A DNA stretch of 64,000 nucleotides from Aphrophora alni (taxonomy: Eukaryota; Arthropoda; Insecta; Hemiptera; Aphrophoridae): NCBI GenBank assembly GCA_963513935.1, contig OY740769.1, forward strand, positions 71,131,712 through 71,195,711. The letters run 5' to 3'. The notes under the pieces are model-generated. The model saw nothing but the letters and a program-made list of their open reading frames with translations, made no database searches and was not told where the DNA came from. Positions within the stretch are counted from its first letter, which is position 1. Each line of letters opens with the position of its first letter. Shown piece after piece: positions 12,592 through 22,939 of the stretch. A program made the position numbers and the translations under genes.

Positions 12592-14298
12592 TTATAAATT
12601 ATCTAACTTTTTGCGATGATTACCCGATTGGTGAAAGATTTTAAAGTACATGATTCCCTTTCGGTAAACATGTCCTATACTAATTACTTCTTTCAAAATA
12701 TAGACCTGTTCTAAACTAGATCCTATAAATGAACTCATCTCAACCATAAGTTCCCTTTTGTTGACAACACGCTTTTGTGTTGACGAAAACCTCTTCTCTT
12801 TCTCTTTCTCAGGCATACCATCACCCCTCCTTCTCTCAAATATCTCAGAATTTAACGACCTACATTTGTCAGCCGTCAGTTTAGGCATTCTCACCCCACC
12901 ATTTTTGTATATTACTGCAAAGCCTTCTTTTACTATCTCTACATTTTTACTTTCAAAATTATATTCAAAGTTACTTTTTTCACAAAAACTTTTAATTTCT
13001 TGCTCTTGGATTCTAAAAACATTCCTAAATTTTAACATTATATTACTTTCAAAATCTACAGTCTTATAATACACTTGTTTTTTAAAATAGACAGCTGATA
13101 CCTTTGTTATTAGATTATTTATTTTTACTTTATTTTTTGAATTAATTATACCTATTCCAACCCCACTAGACATATTAATTTCAACGTTATTTGCTGTTTC
13201 TAGATTTACCCTGTTACATGTTAACCCATTATTTATCTTTTTAGCAATTTCTTGAACACAGTCATTCACACAATTGTCCTTTATTATTATCAACTCATTT
13301 GACATGTTATTTATTTCCTTAAAACTGTTAATTTCAATTTCAGCTATTGCTTGATTTAAATTGTTATCTAAATTATTAATATTTTCTATCAAAGCACCTT
13401 CTACATTATTTATCCGTTCAAATTCTACTTTTTTCTCACAATAGCTTACTTCAATTTCTACTTTATTATTAATTTCCCTTACATTAATTTCAATTTTAGG
13501 ATTCTGTTCTAATTTTACATAATCTGGTTTTAATTCTAGTTTGATCTGGTCTAACTTCTTATCCAAATTATCTAGTTTAATATTATTTTGTTCAATTTTG
13601 GTATTTAAATCTTCAAACTTATTATTTAATTCTAAACCATTTTGTTTAATAATATTATTTATACATTCAAACTTCTTATCATTATCTTGCCTAAATTCTA
13701 GATTATTCTGTTCAATTTTATTATTTGTTTCTAATCTACTTTGTTTAATATCATTACTTATACATTCAAATTTTTTATCATTATCTTTCCTAAATTCTAA
13801 GCTATTTTTATCAAATTTTTTATCCATATCTAAACTAGTTTGTCGAAATCCTTTTACTAACATCTCATATATTTTTTCCATGCTCATACCTTGATCACTA
13901 TTTTCTACACTCTTGTCTATCCTAACCTGCTCAATTACACTAACCTGCTCAACTACCCTAACTTCTTCATCTCTTAATTCCTTATCTGAATTTTCTTCTG
14001 CAGTTTCTACCCCTAATATTCCTACCATTTTTTCATTCATATCTTCACACCGTTCTTTACTATTTTGAATCCCATCACTACTAAACCCATTAAGATCTGA
14101 ACCTGAACTACTAATTTTACTCATACTTGAACGTCTACTATTACTATTACTACTTATTTCTTGATCTAAAAAATCTTGTGCAAATTGTTCATTTATTTGC
14201 TCATTACTTTGTAGTGTTTGTACCACGTTATTTAAAGGAATTTCATCTTCTAACCCTACCTGTTCATTATTATTAACATTTATAATTTCTGACTCCAT
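12592..14298 (-). CDS. Gag-type coiled-coil protein of element 1
   Basis: Intact 568-codon ORF starting about 130 nt inside the primer-binding site. The first 150 residues are acidic and Ser/Asn-rich. Residues about 150-260 contain near-repeats of ~33 residues built on DNDKKFECISNDIKQ and NNKIEQNNLEFRQ, a strong coiled coil. The rest is Asn/Ile/Glu-rich with a basic tail (EKEKEKRFSSTQKRVVNKRE). No canonical retrotransposon gag core or zinc knuckle was seen, so 'gag-type' rests on position, coiled coil and the analogy with the ORF at 52852. It is probably a structural particle protein. An intact frame inside a young element suggests recent function. Confidence 0.7.
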   Translation of the reverse strand: MESEIINVNNNEQVGLEDEIPLNNVVQTLQSNEQINEQFAQDFLDQEISSNSNSRRSSMSKISSSGSDLNGFSSDGIQNSKERCEDMNEKMVGILGVETAEENSDKELRDEEVRVVEQVSVIEQVRIDKSVENSDQGMSMEKIYEMLVKGFRQTSLDMDKKFDKNSLEFRKDNDKKFECISNDIKQSRLETNNKIEQNNLEFRQDNDKKFECINNIIKQNGLELNNKFEDLNTKIEQNNIKLDNLDKKLDQIKLELKPDYVKLEQNPKIEINVREINNKVEIEVSYCEKKVEFERINNVEGALIENINNLDNNLNQAIAEIEINSFKEINNMSNELIIIKDNCVNDCVQEIAKKINNGLTCNRVNLETANNVEINMSSGVGIGIINSKNKVKINNLITKVSAVYFKKQVYYKTVDFESNIMLKFRNVFRIQEQEIKSFCEKSNFEYNFESKNVEIVKEGFAVIYKNGGVRMPKLTADKCRSLNSEIFERRRGDGMPEKEKEKRFSSTQKRVVNKRELMVEMSSFIGSSLEQVYILKEVISIGHVYRKGIMYFKIFHQSGNHRKKLDNL

Positions 14299-14422
14299 TT
14301 TTATCTTATATTTAACACAAAAAATTTTAAAAAAGAATCTTTCTTATATTATTTAGAGAGTCCTTACCTTGATTAAGTGTTCGCATTTCATCAAAATCAC
14401 TGTATTTTCGACCAAAAACGCC

Positions 14423-14438
14423 TCATTGTTGGGAGCCA
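14423..14438 (-). promoter_or_regulatory. Primer-binding site of element 1
   Basis: Reading the minus strand inward from the 5' LTR gives a 2-nt spacer and then TGGCTCCCAACAATGA. TGG plus a tRNA-3'-complementary run directly after the LTR is the usual tRNA primer site. The element at 52114 has the comparable TGGCATCCACAACGTGGGGC. The tRNA species was not assigned. Confidence 0.75.
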
Positions 14439-14440
14439 AT

Positions 14441-15898
14441 TGTAATAAATATAATATTGAGGCTAATAAGTTATTTAATAGTGAAGCTATTTTAAGAATA
14501 AAAATTATCTAAACTTGAAGAGTTTTACGTTATGTTTTTTTATTGAATTTAGTTATTAATTTGCTCGACTTAAGGGCGCCAGATGTGTTAACATCAATTT
14601 TGAAAAAGGAAAAGAAGTTAATTTTCGTTATTAACAAAAAAATCTCTAGGGTCGCAGGCTCTTTTTACGGTGTACTTCACAGTGATATTTGGTATTCAAA
14701 TGAGAACACTTTGAAGCTGAAATTTTACATACATTTATTAAAGACAAGTAAGTTTTTATACATTAGCATTTGTTATAGAGACATATATCATGAAAACAAC
14801 TATAGCTATCATCTTAGTTGAATTACTTTTTATCTTCTCAGAAGGAGAACTGATCTTTTATTCTTTGAATTTAAAATTGACTCTAAGTTGCAACTAAAAT
14901 TGATTTTATGAATAAAAACAAATTGAAAACATCTGCTTTTTATTTTTTTTTTTTTTATATGAATTTTACGTTCCTTTAATAAGGATAAATATGTCATCAG
15001 ACATTTATTTTTCCTTTACATAACAAGAAATTGCTATCCTTTATATATCAAATTTATATAATAAAAATTAAAATATTAAACATTGTAAATTTCTATACAA
15101 TAACAGAGTAAATATAATGTGTTATTTAACACTAGTTACCAGACCATAGTCATATTGTACATAATTCAATGGTGTTCCTGCAGCGTCCTAAAAATGCCGT
15201 CGTTGTGTCCGTGGCGAAATTGTATTTGCACCTCACGAATGTTTATAAAAAGAAAATCTGTTTACACATTAGTCCATTCTACAATTTGTAACTGTTCATT
15301 TGCCGACCGCATTGCTATAACACACGCTAATTGTCTATTGTCTATTCGCGTGAACACGTCTAACCAATTTAACTGTTCAAACAGAGTTTTAACACACTCT
15401 CACCCTTAATCGACCAACGATTAAACTCTTCACATTTTCTATTTTACTACATATCAAATTATTACATCACACTATGTCCTTTCTTTCCACTAAAGTCTCT
15501 GAATTTCTTACTCAACTCGACAAAATACATCATTACTCTCCAAGCTCCTTCTTAAGACTGATCTAGCAATTTAAAAAAAAAACAACTTGTCCATTCAAGC
15601 GGTGGACTCCAACTAACTTGTTGCCATGAGGCAAATCTCACTTCCGAAAGCGTTCCTTCCGGTGCTGTTAGCACATTATGACACACTCCCGTAAAACACA
15701 AATAATTTACATATCATAACAATTAAAAACAAATTATACTAAAATTAGACATGATTATTTATTCTGTTGTCTTGAAAATCCATTTTGTTCTTATAAATGA
15801 ATTTACTAAATACAATTCATGATCCAGACATCCTGTCTCGGTTCATGCACCCGCGGATTTTAAACCTATTATAAATTTTGATTTTTCACATTATTACA
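14441..15898 (-). repeat. 5' LTR of element 1
   Basis: This 1458-bp copy is almost identical to 7586-9042 and has the same TGTAATAA...TTATTACA ends. It should contain the promoter and poly(A) signal of the element, but I could not place a TATA box confidently in this AT-rich sequence. Confidence 0.93.
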
Positions 15899-16000
15899 AG
15901 AAACAAAGCTGGTTCCCTAACACAATAAATATCTTGACAATTCTTTGAACCATCCACTATATATATAATTTTTACCTAATGTTATATTTAGAGGCTTTAA

Positions 16001-16771
16001 CCCATTACGGATCGCGAAGCTTAGCACCCGCCCGGGCCTAACGGTACGAGTTAATTCCACAAAACGGCGCGGCACCGGCCGACCTCGTTCGCTCGCAAAT
16101 TCTACATGTTTTGTTGTTATGTACGTTACATAAACATAACACAGACCATATTAGACTACAACATAATTATATTATACTGCAAAATATATAAAAACTAATG
16201 TTACATACATAATATTTTACTTACGTTTTTTTGCGTGTACTAGCTGATTGATGTTAGCTGGATCAAATGTATTTCACAATAAATAATTACTTCTAGAAGG
16301 AAAAAATAAATAAATAAATAAGAGTAATTCTGTAATCTAGGACAAATACGGAATACAGAACCATCTTCACTCACTATATCACTTTCAAAGTCACTAAGTT
16401 CACTTTCACTTTCGCTACGCAATAGTATTCGATCTAATTCAGACGATCGTAAATTATCCGCCATTTCACTAATATTCACACGAACGAAAAATAACACAAA
16501 GACTGAACTCCCCTAACTAGTCTCAAACAAATAAATTATTGTTATTGTTCGAAACAGAGAAATGTTTTGAAGGAACTGTCACAGAGATAAGATAAGCGGA
16601 CAACAAACTGATAAGCGCTCGACACATCTGAGTGCATTTTAACAGCAAACATTGACCTTAGATGACGCATTGAAAACAATACGTCAATGTCACGTCGTTG
16701 AGCTATCAGTCCACATGTGTGCGGGACGTGAACGCCCGCACGTGAACGCCACGTCTTTGATCCGCAATGGG
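16001..16771 (-). mobile_element. piggyBac-like element with transposase N-terminal remnant
   Basis: TTAA flanks both ends (15997-16000, 16772-16775). The termini CCCATTACGGATC and CCCATTGCGGATC are inverted and differ at one base. The right sub-terminal region repeats ACGTGAACGCC. The minus strand 16497-16240 codes for MADNLRSSELDRILLRSESE and SELSDFESDIVSEDG, the acidic, Ser-rich start typical of piggyBac transposases; the catalytic domain is absent. The element ends 130 bp before exon 16905. Confidence 0.85.
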
Positions 16772-16904
16772 TTAAGTAACAAATAAACAGTTTGATTGCC
16801 CTAAATTCTGTCATTTAGGAAATCAAAATAGATTTTAGTTTTATTTTATTTTAGAAATTTCTCTAATAGAACACAAATGGAATTAAACAAAAATATTGTT
16901 CCAG

Positions 16905-17098
16905 GTTATATGTTTGTATCATGGGGTGATTCATCACCTACACATGCTGACCGTGCTGCTGTAATTGATGTGAAAGTTGTAACATCAGAACATAATGGCC
17001 AGAACAGCACTCTAGAATGTATCAAGTACACACCAACATGTCTACAATCATTCAGTGAACTTGCAACTCGACAAACTGCTATTGTACAATACGTAAAT
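16905..17098 (+). CDS. LLTP gene exon 2
   Basis: The acceptor ATTGTTCCAG|GT supplies the two bases that complete the Gly codon begun at 1785. The donor is AAT|GTAAGT. It codes for residues 85-149, GYMFVSWGDSSPTHADRAAV and onward to QTAIVQYVN. The open frame extends upstream to an ATG at 16877, but acceptors further left (16855, 16870) leave the wrong phase. The polypyrimidine tract is weak. Confidence 0.75.
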
Positions 17099-19302
17099 GT
17101 AAGTAATAATCACCCATATTATTACTAAATTCAGCCTAGTAGTAACACTTTGTGAAACAAGTTGAAGGATACCAGTCCTAACATGTAAATTATTACTGAT
17201 TTACTGAATCTCAGAACTGTGCATATCGCTACTCTGGTGATGTCACCTTTTCCTAACAGTACTCTCAGCTGTATATGTATGTCTTAAACAACATCTACTC
17301 ACTTCTTGATTACTGCCAACATAAAGACTCCTTGATGAAAAAGTTTTTACTATTTCCTCAATTTTATATGTATTGTATTTTTAGCAGACACTTGTTGGTA
17401 TTGTTTTATTATGGCATATTTTGTATGTGTGGTTTTTTTTTTATATACAAGGAAAGTACGAAAGAAACAAAATTTGTAATTTTGTAAAATTTCATTTAAT
17501 TTATTTTGTGTTTTAGACAATACAGTCATTGTATAAGACAAGTCACAAACAGCAAATACATAAACATAAACTATAATAACACTTAATATACATACATTAC
17601 ACTTATCAATTAAAATATTTAAAAAATCAATAAAACACAAAAAGCACAGTTCAACACACAATCAACCTTACACCGTCCAAGCAGCAGCGAACTCCTCGAC
17701 CAAGTTATAGGCATCAGACACCAAATAGTGATACAAGCTTTTTTAAATGTGGAAAAATCTGTAATTTTTTAATGAAATTCAGGGAGTTAATTATAACTAT
17801 AATTCTATAGTAACTATTCTATTATAACTGTAATAAATCTGAAAGCAAATTGTGTTGGACATCTTTTTTACACAGTCAAATGATGCTATTCATGTGGAAG
17901 TAATTTTTATGATGACTATCATATAAATGAATGTCTCTGTTTCTAATTAAACTCCGTTTGGTTTTAACATTACAGTTTTCTTGATGAAGAGACAAGGTAG
18001 TGTACTAAATCCTAAATCCACGAATTCATCTCAGCACAACTCTTCTTTCCTCATTCTACAAATGAGTCTATTTATTGCAAGATAAAGACTATCCTGAAGT
18101 TAGTATTAGCACAGCCTCCACAAACAATGATGCCACAGGCCAAGTGTGGATAAATTAGGTGATAATAATTATTATCCATCTTCAGAATCTTTATTGATCA
18201 TATCTTTTAAAAACAATTCTAGATAAATACACCAGATTCAGTGTATGTTATGTACGTGTTCTGTCCAGGACAGGCCACTGTCAATAACTATTCCTAAGAA
18301 CTTAGTAGAGTCCATAACAAATTAAATGAGTGTAAAATAACCAACAATAAAAATTATCCTCTTTTGCATTTTTAACTGTAAAATTAGAATAAAGAATTGA
18401 ATATAAATTTCCTACTCCTGTTTCTACATTCAACAATACATTACCATTCCAACTTCTTCATCAAAATAATGAAAAGAGGAAAACCATGAACAAAATTTAA
18501 TACCTTAATAATTACAATAACCCTGAGTTTTCCATGTTTTAACAGATATGAAGTATTAAAAATTGTAATTATAATTAATAATTTTTATAGAAGTATTAAA
18601 AATTATAAATTATAATAATTTTTCTGAATCAATATAAATATATTTTTTTTAAATTTACCAATCAAACCAGCATAATAATATTTATAAAATTGCTGCATAA
18701 TCATAAAATATGCTCTGAAACATAAATAGAGTATCAAAATTGATATGAGGTCAGACCAAAAAAAAAATATGAATGAAAATATTTTTATAACAAGTCAAAA
18801 CATCATTTCCCCCCCCTCACCAATTACCTCGTCTGGTATGTCTTGTTCGATTTTATTTATTTATTTGTGAGAAAATGCATATTGGCAACTTATCCAGGGA
18901 TTTAAGATATGGATAAGGGACTCGGGGTGGGTGTATTGCATTCAAGTTAGCAGTTCTGTTCAACACGGAATGAACTGTTGGAAATTATCCCATGAAAATA
19001 TTTGTTAATTCATTATTTGTGTATTAAATTTAAATTGAAGTTTTTGGCAATAAATGTTGCAGATTTTGGGGACTTATCAGGTTATGTCATCTTTTCCCTT
19101 AGATGCCTCTTTTATGCTCCGTTTTTTAGAAAGCACTGTATTAGAATGGAGATAGTTGTAGTAATTCAAATGTTTGTAGTTTGCCATAACTAGACTTTAC
19201 TCCCAGGTGTAATTTTATACTTTAAACATTTCCAAAAAAAATAAAATTTGTAACATCTTGTTAATATTGTATATGAAATAACAAAGACAAGTATAATTTC
19301 AG
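17099..19302 (+). other. LLTP intron 2, no recognised element
   Basis: 2.2 kb of AT-rich intron between phase-0 borders. I found no terminal repeats, coding remnants or satellites that I could name. Confidence 0.6.
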
Positions 19303-19423
19303 CTTCCTGCTTGGTTGATAATGGCAGCTCATGCATTATTCCCAGAACACATTCAGACTGAAAGCAAATCAACTCAAGTGGGTTTTAGTGTTCCTGCACC
19401 TTTCACACCTTGGAATACTAAAG
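19303..19423 (+). CDS. LLTP gene exon 3
   Basis: Acceptor AATTTCAG|CTT and donor AAAG|GTAATT. It codes for residues 150-189, LPAWLIMAAHALFPEHIQTE then KSTQVGFSVPAPFTPWNTK, the linker before the vWD domain. It starts in phase 0 and leaves one base, matching both neighbours. Confidence 0.8.
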
Positions 19424-19532
19424 GTAATTCATTTATTGTAGTATATTAAAGTTTGTTTACAAATATCAATCCACTATGGTTGTAAAATTACTTTTTTTGT
19501 TAAATATAAAAATACCTTAATACTGTTGTTGC

Positions 19533-19818
19533 AATTCTTTTTTTATGTATATATTTTCATGACAGCACTGTTTCACCAAACACTGTTGGCTTTTTTAGCT
19601 GTAGCACTTAACACTTAAATATAATATATAACAGCATTGAACATGTACTAAACACAATTACACATAGTTAAATGATTTGAGACTTGCACTTTGTTAGTAT
19701 ATTAAAGAAAATAGTTTAGACATGGCCACATGACATGACATGCGTATTCCTTCTGATCAAAGATTGAAGTATAAGTATAATGTTGATATAGCTGTAGATG
19801 TTGGTTTAAAGATAACAC
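19533..19818 (-). mobile_element. Penelope-like 3' arm, inverted copy (left)
   Basis: The reverse complement of this stretch aligns with 21650-21945. It shares CAATTCTT, a TGTTTC hairpin block, AGCACTTAACACTTAA, and the coding-like block CTACAGC.ATATCAACA...TACTTATACTTCA. The two arms point away from each other around the piggyBac element. The hairpin with GAAACAG resembles PLE 3' ends, so the family call is inference. Confidence 0.55.
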
Positions 19819-20119
19819 TTTAACCGTATCACCAGTCTCTGAGACCGGACGGGAATTTTGGCTGTACAAAATTGGCACACCTGATAGTTCGATTGATTTC
19901 TCCCGTTCAGTAGCTGTCAAGTAGCTTCTGGCCAATAGTTATTTTTAGCCTTCAGTTGGCCTTGAGCTGCCGTTCCACATGTAGCAGTGTTTTATTGTTT
20001 TTGTCACGGTTTCCTGTACCGGATGATACGTTTAATGTCTGGCGAGTCCTAGCCTGCGATACCAGATGATAGGCATTACGTTTGAAATTTTGTTAGTGTA
20101 TCTATCAGTGTAAATATTA

Positions 20120-20560
20120 TTGCACATAGTTTTTGTTTTTGGGTTCCCTATCTATTTTGTGTTTGACATTGCTCATTCCCAGGATATAAGAGTGAATGAC
20201 ACTGACTTCAATGATCATATTTTGCAACTCCTTTACAACAACATAGAGGAAGAAAGTGACGAAGACGTGGATGATTCGGATCAAGATCTTGATAATTTGG
20301 TTTCTGATGCAGACAGGGAAACTAGTGACGGGACTAGTTTAAATGATAAACCCTGAATAGAGGATGGAAATGATATGCATTATATTGTTGAAAATTTTGT
20401 TCTTCCGGAGGGGGAGTCTGAATTATTTTGGGGTAAAGATGACAGTATTTGCTGTGAGAGAGAAGAAAACAAACAAAGACGAACAACCCAACACAACATT
20501 TTGAGAGGAGCACTTCCCGGCCCAACAAGAAGGGCTAGAAATTGTTTTGAAAATAAATAA
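20120..20560 (+). pseudogene. piggyBac transposase N-terminal remnant
   Basis: The frame at 20180-20356 gives NDTDFNDHILQLLYNN followed by EEESDEDVDDSDQDLDN, the acidic leader common in piggyBac transposases, and stops at 20354-20356. A second frame at 20375-20560 gives HNILRGALPGPTRRARN, resembling the basic GPTRRAR-type segment that follows. The two parts are joined only by a frameshift, and the DDD catalytic domain is lost. Not functional. Confidence 0.7.
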
Positions 20561-20567
20561 ACAAATA

Positions 20568-21329
20568 CATTAGAACCTCTGTTAACCGGCCTCGGATTAA
20601 CCGGTCCTCGGATTAACCGGCCTATATCGTAGTGTACTGGTTGGATGAGAGTTTCCGAAAATAAATTGTAATTGAAACACCAAAGCGGCGGCGATATCAA
20701 ACGACTTTGTCGATAGCGGTATCCCATTGTCGGCGGCGTAAAAACACCGCGGCGGCGATATCAAACGACTTTGTCGATAGCGATATCCCATTGTTGGTGG
20801 CATAAAATACCGCGGCACCAAAGCAGCGGCGAGTCAAACGATTTTGTCGATAGCGGTATCCTATTGTCGGGGGGCATAAAAACACCGCGGCATTGGCACC
20901 CGTCGGTATAACAGAGATACACCCACAAAAACATTAGATGGGCCGCTTTTTTTCCACGAATCATTTTAGTATACATTATAGAAAATATAACATTTCTTTT
21001 CAGTTTTCGGAAGCGTTTGTTGGTTTCGTTTGAGACACAGTTAAATGTGTCAAAAGACTTGACAGAGGGGAATCTGTAAAACAGCTTTGTAGTGTTTAAT
21101 TTTTTCATGTTTGATGTATAATATACATAACATAATATATACGATACATTTATGTACAATAAAATGAGTTGCAATAACATCTTAATTGCATAATTCTTAG
21201 CGCTACCTGATTAAATAAGATTTCTTTGAACGAAAACCGATTTTTCACGGGAACCTCGGATTAACCGGCCAAACGGGCAACCGGCCCGGGTGTCAGTCCC
21301 GACTAGACCGGTTAAGAGGGGTTCTACTG
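20568..21329. mobile_element. Tigger/pogo-like nonautonomous element
   Basis: TA duplications lie at 20566-20567 and 21330-21331. The left end reads CATTAGAACCTCTGTTAACC and the inverse of the right end CAGTAGAACCCCTCTTAACC. Extra GGATTAACCGGCC motifs repeat near both ends. It lies inside the piggyBac element and holds a GC-rich minisatellite. No transposase is visible. Confidence 0.8.
20678..20893. repeat. Three-copy GC-rich minisatellite, ~70-bp unit
   Basis: Three diverged units (about 20678-20750, 20751-20818, 20819-20893) share AAACGACTTTGTCGATAGCG, then a TATCC.ATTGT block and ACACCGCGGC. GC content is far above the surroundings. All three contain the inner palindrome CGACTTTGTCG. The minus-strand ORFs across it are only a by-product of the periodicity. 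Confidence 0.85.
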
Positions 21330-21649
21330 TAGTGTTTTTTGTCGAAAACATTTTTCCCCCTCCATTTCCTTATACATATATATTAGATTGTTTACAAAAT
21401 GGTACAAATTGAAAATTTTTTAAGCACTGTAATGCCAAATTTATACATACATGTATTATGACCTAAATTGAAATAAATCATAAGATTCAAGTAAAAAAAA
21501 TTACTTAAATGAAGAAGAAAATATCCAGTCTGAGAGACCAGATGATACTGTTAGTGAATGAAAATTCATGATACGGTGTTTAAATTGTTTTAAGCTATTA
21601 TATCATAAATGGGGTGGATTGAAGAAAAAAGTTTTATTAAGTAGGCTAT

Positions 21650-21945
21650 CTGAATGTTTTTATGGGTTATGTGTTGTATTTTCCTACTACATACTCAACA
21701 TACCTACAGCAATATCAACAGACAATGGCTTACTTATACTTCAGTGTTTGATGGGAAGGATTTAAGCACATGACCATGTGGCACATCCATGCTAACAAAG
21801 ATTAAGTCTTGGATAATTAAATTTAATTATATGTATTGTGTTTTGTATATGTTAAGTGTTGAGTGCTATACCTGAAGAAGCTGACAGTCTTCAACGAAAC
21901 AGCGTTTTAGTTAAAATATAAAAAAGAAGAATTGCAATGGCAGAT
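21650..21945 (+). mobile_element. Penelope-like 3' arm, inverted copy (right)
   Basis: Counterpart of the left arm at 19533-19818. The terminal block CTGAAGAAGCTGACAG...CGAAACAGCG has the stem-and-GAAAC layout of PLE 3' ends. A piggyBac insertion separates the arms. 21946-22127 is AT-rich with nothing to name. Confidence 0.55.
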
Positions 21946-22127
21946 ATGATGTATTTATTTATATATAATTTAACTGTAATTCAAGAAGTGAAAGAATTTA
22001 TAAAATACATACTTTTTATGAATATTATAATAAGAAAACTGTTGGTTAAATGTAATAAAATAATTATTTAATGCAAGTGGTGAATAATATTGCACAATTA
22101 TAAGTAAATGGGTATTAATGAAAACTT

Positions 22128-22585
22128 ATATATTAGATGGAATCCAAAAGTTCCTGGAAAGCATTTTTTAAAAAATATACATGAAAAACAAAAATTAATT
22201 GTAACCAGATCCTTGATAGTAGTCTCCTCCTGAGTTGATACACCCAGCGAGATTTCAACATTTTGAAGCACCTCTGAAAGTCACTCTCTGTCAATGTCTT
22301 CACAATGTCGGTTGTTAGTTCCTGGATCACCTCTACCATGTCAAACCTTTGTTCCTTGAGTTGTATCTTCAGTAAGGGAATAAAAAAAATAGAAACACAG
22401 TGCTAAAACAAGAGAGAACGGCAAATGGGAAATGACAATAAAGTTCTAACAATTTACATAATCAGAAATGTGTGAGCATTGTCGTGATGCAAGACAAATT
22501 ATTTGTCAGCCCATATCTGAGGACATGATTGAGGAATCAGATGCCTTAGAACTATCCTGCAGAATTCTCCTTGCTTTAACTCGGC
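22128..22585 (-). pseudogene. mariner transposase C-terminal fragment
   Basis: The minus strand reads, with frame changes, WADK-FVLHHDNAHTF (a catalytic-aspartate region of mariner transposases), then FFIPLLKIQLKEQRFDMVEV, then TESDFQRCF and, in a third frame, GCINSGGDYYQGSGYN, the usual mariner C-terminus. The left border TATTAGATGGAATCCAAAAG fits a mariner terminal repeat. N-terminal half missing and several frameshifts, so inactive. 22586-22939 shows nothing else. Confidence 0.85.
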
Positions 22586-22939
22586 TAAATTATTCTTTTT
22601 TTTTCTTCTATTTATCACTTGAACAGTTTTAAACTTAACCTTCCTTAGTTTAAAATGACAATTATTAGGAACATATTTTCTCTGGTAATATTCTTCTTAT
22701 TGTAACTTAAATCATTTTTTATCCCTATTCTAAGATTAGAATTTGTAATATTTCTATATCCGATATGTGTGATATTTTTAAAATTTGGCTTTATTAATTA
22801 AAGCCTATACAATAAGACTTTTTTAAAACATTTATAGCTATTAATTAATGACAGTTTTATAGATATAGGTAATATTGTAAGCATATGTACACATGAACAA
22901 TATAACATATATATGTATGTATTGTTTAAGGATATGTGT

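Larger units (their letters stand above)
7586..15898 (-). mobile_element. Complete pol-less LTR retrotransposon (element 1)
   Basis: Two near-identical LTRs (7586-9042 and 14441-15898) bound a 5.4-kb interior, and a 4-bp duplication AGAA lies at 7582-7585 and 15899-15902. The orientation is minus: the primer-binding site and the single large ORF follow the right-hand LTR. The interior holds one 568-codon gag-type ORF and about 3.5 kb with no coding sequence. There is no protease, reverse transcriptase, RNase H or integrase in any frame. Near identity of the LTRs means recent insertion. It resembles the TR-GAG or LARD classes of nonautonomous elements described in plants and would depend on pol supplied in trans. 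Confidence 0.9.
19824..21550 (+). mobile_element. piggyBac-like element carrying a nested Tigger element
   Basis: TTAA (19820-19823) lies on the left and TTAG (21551-21554, one base off TTAA) on the right. Imperfect inverted ends: CCGTATCACCAGTCTCTGAG and, inverted from the right, CAGTATCATCTGGTCTCTCA. The 5' half codes on the plus strand for the start of a transposase (next entry). The 3' half is interrupted by a TA-flanked Tigger-like element, and the transposase catalytic region is missing. Confidence 0.7.

Noticed and set aside
12758..13894. Plus-strand ORFs of 103 and 117 codons
   Set aside because: Antisense shadows of the 568-codon ORF; the Leu/Ser/Phe-rich text is the reverse of Asn/Lys/Glu codons.
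16855..16904. Extending LLTP exon 2 left to acceptors at 16855 or 16870
   Set aside because: Both leave a reading phase that does not match the preceding exon; 16905 does.
20380..21180. Overlapping minus-strand ORFs of 62-139 codons
   Set aside because: They come from the GC-rich minisatellite and Tigger ends, with repeated GYRYRQ/SFDIAA text and no domain.
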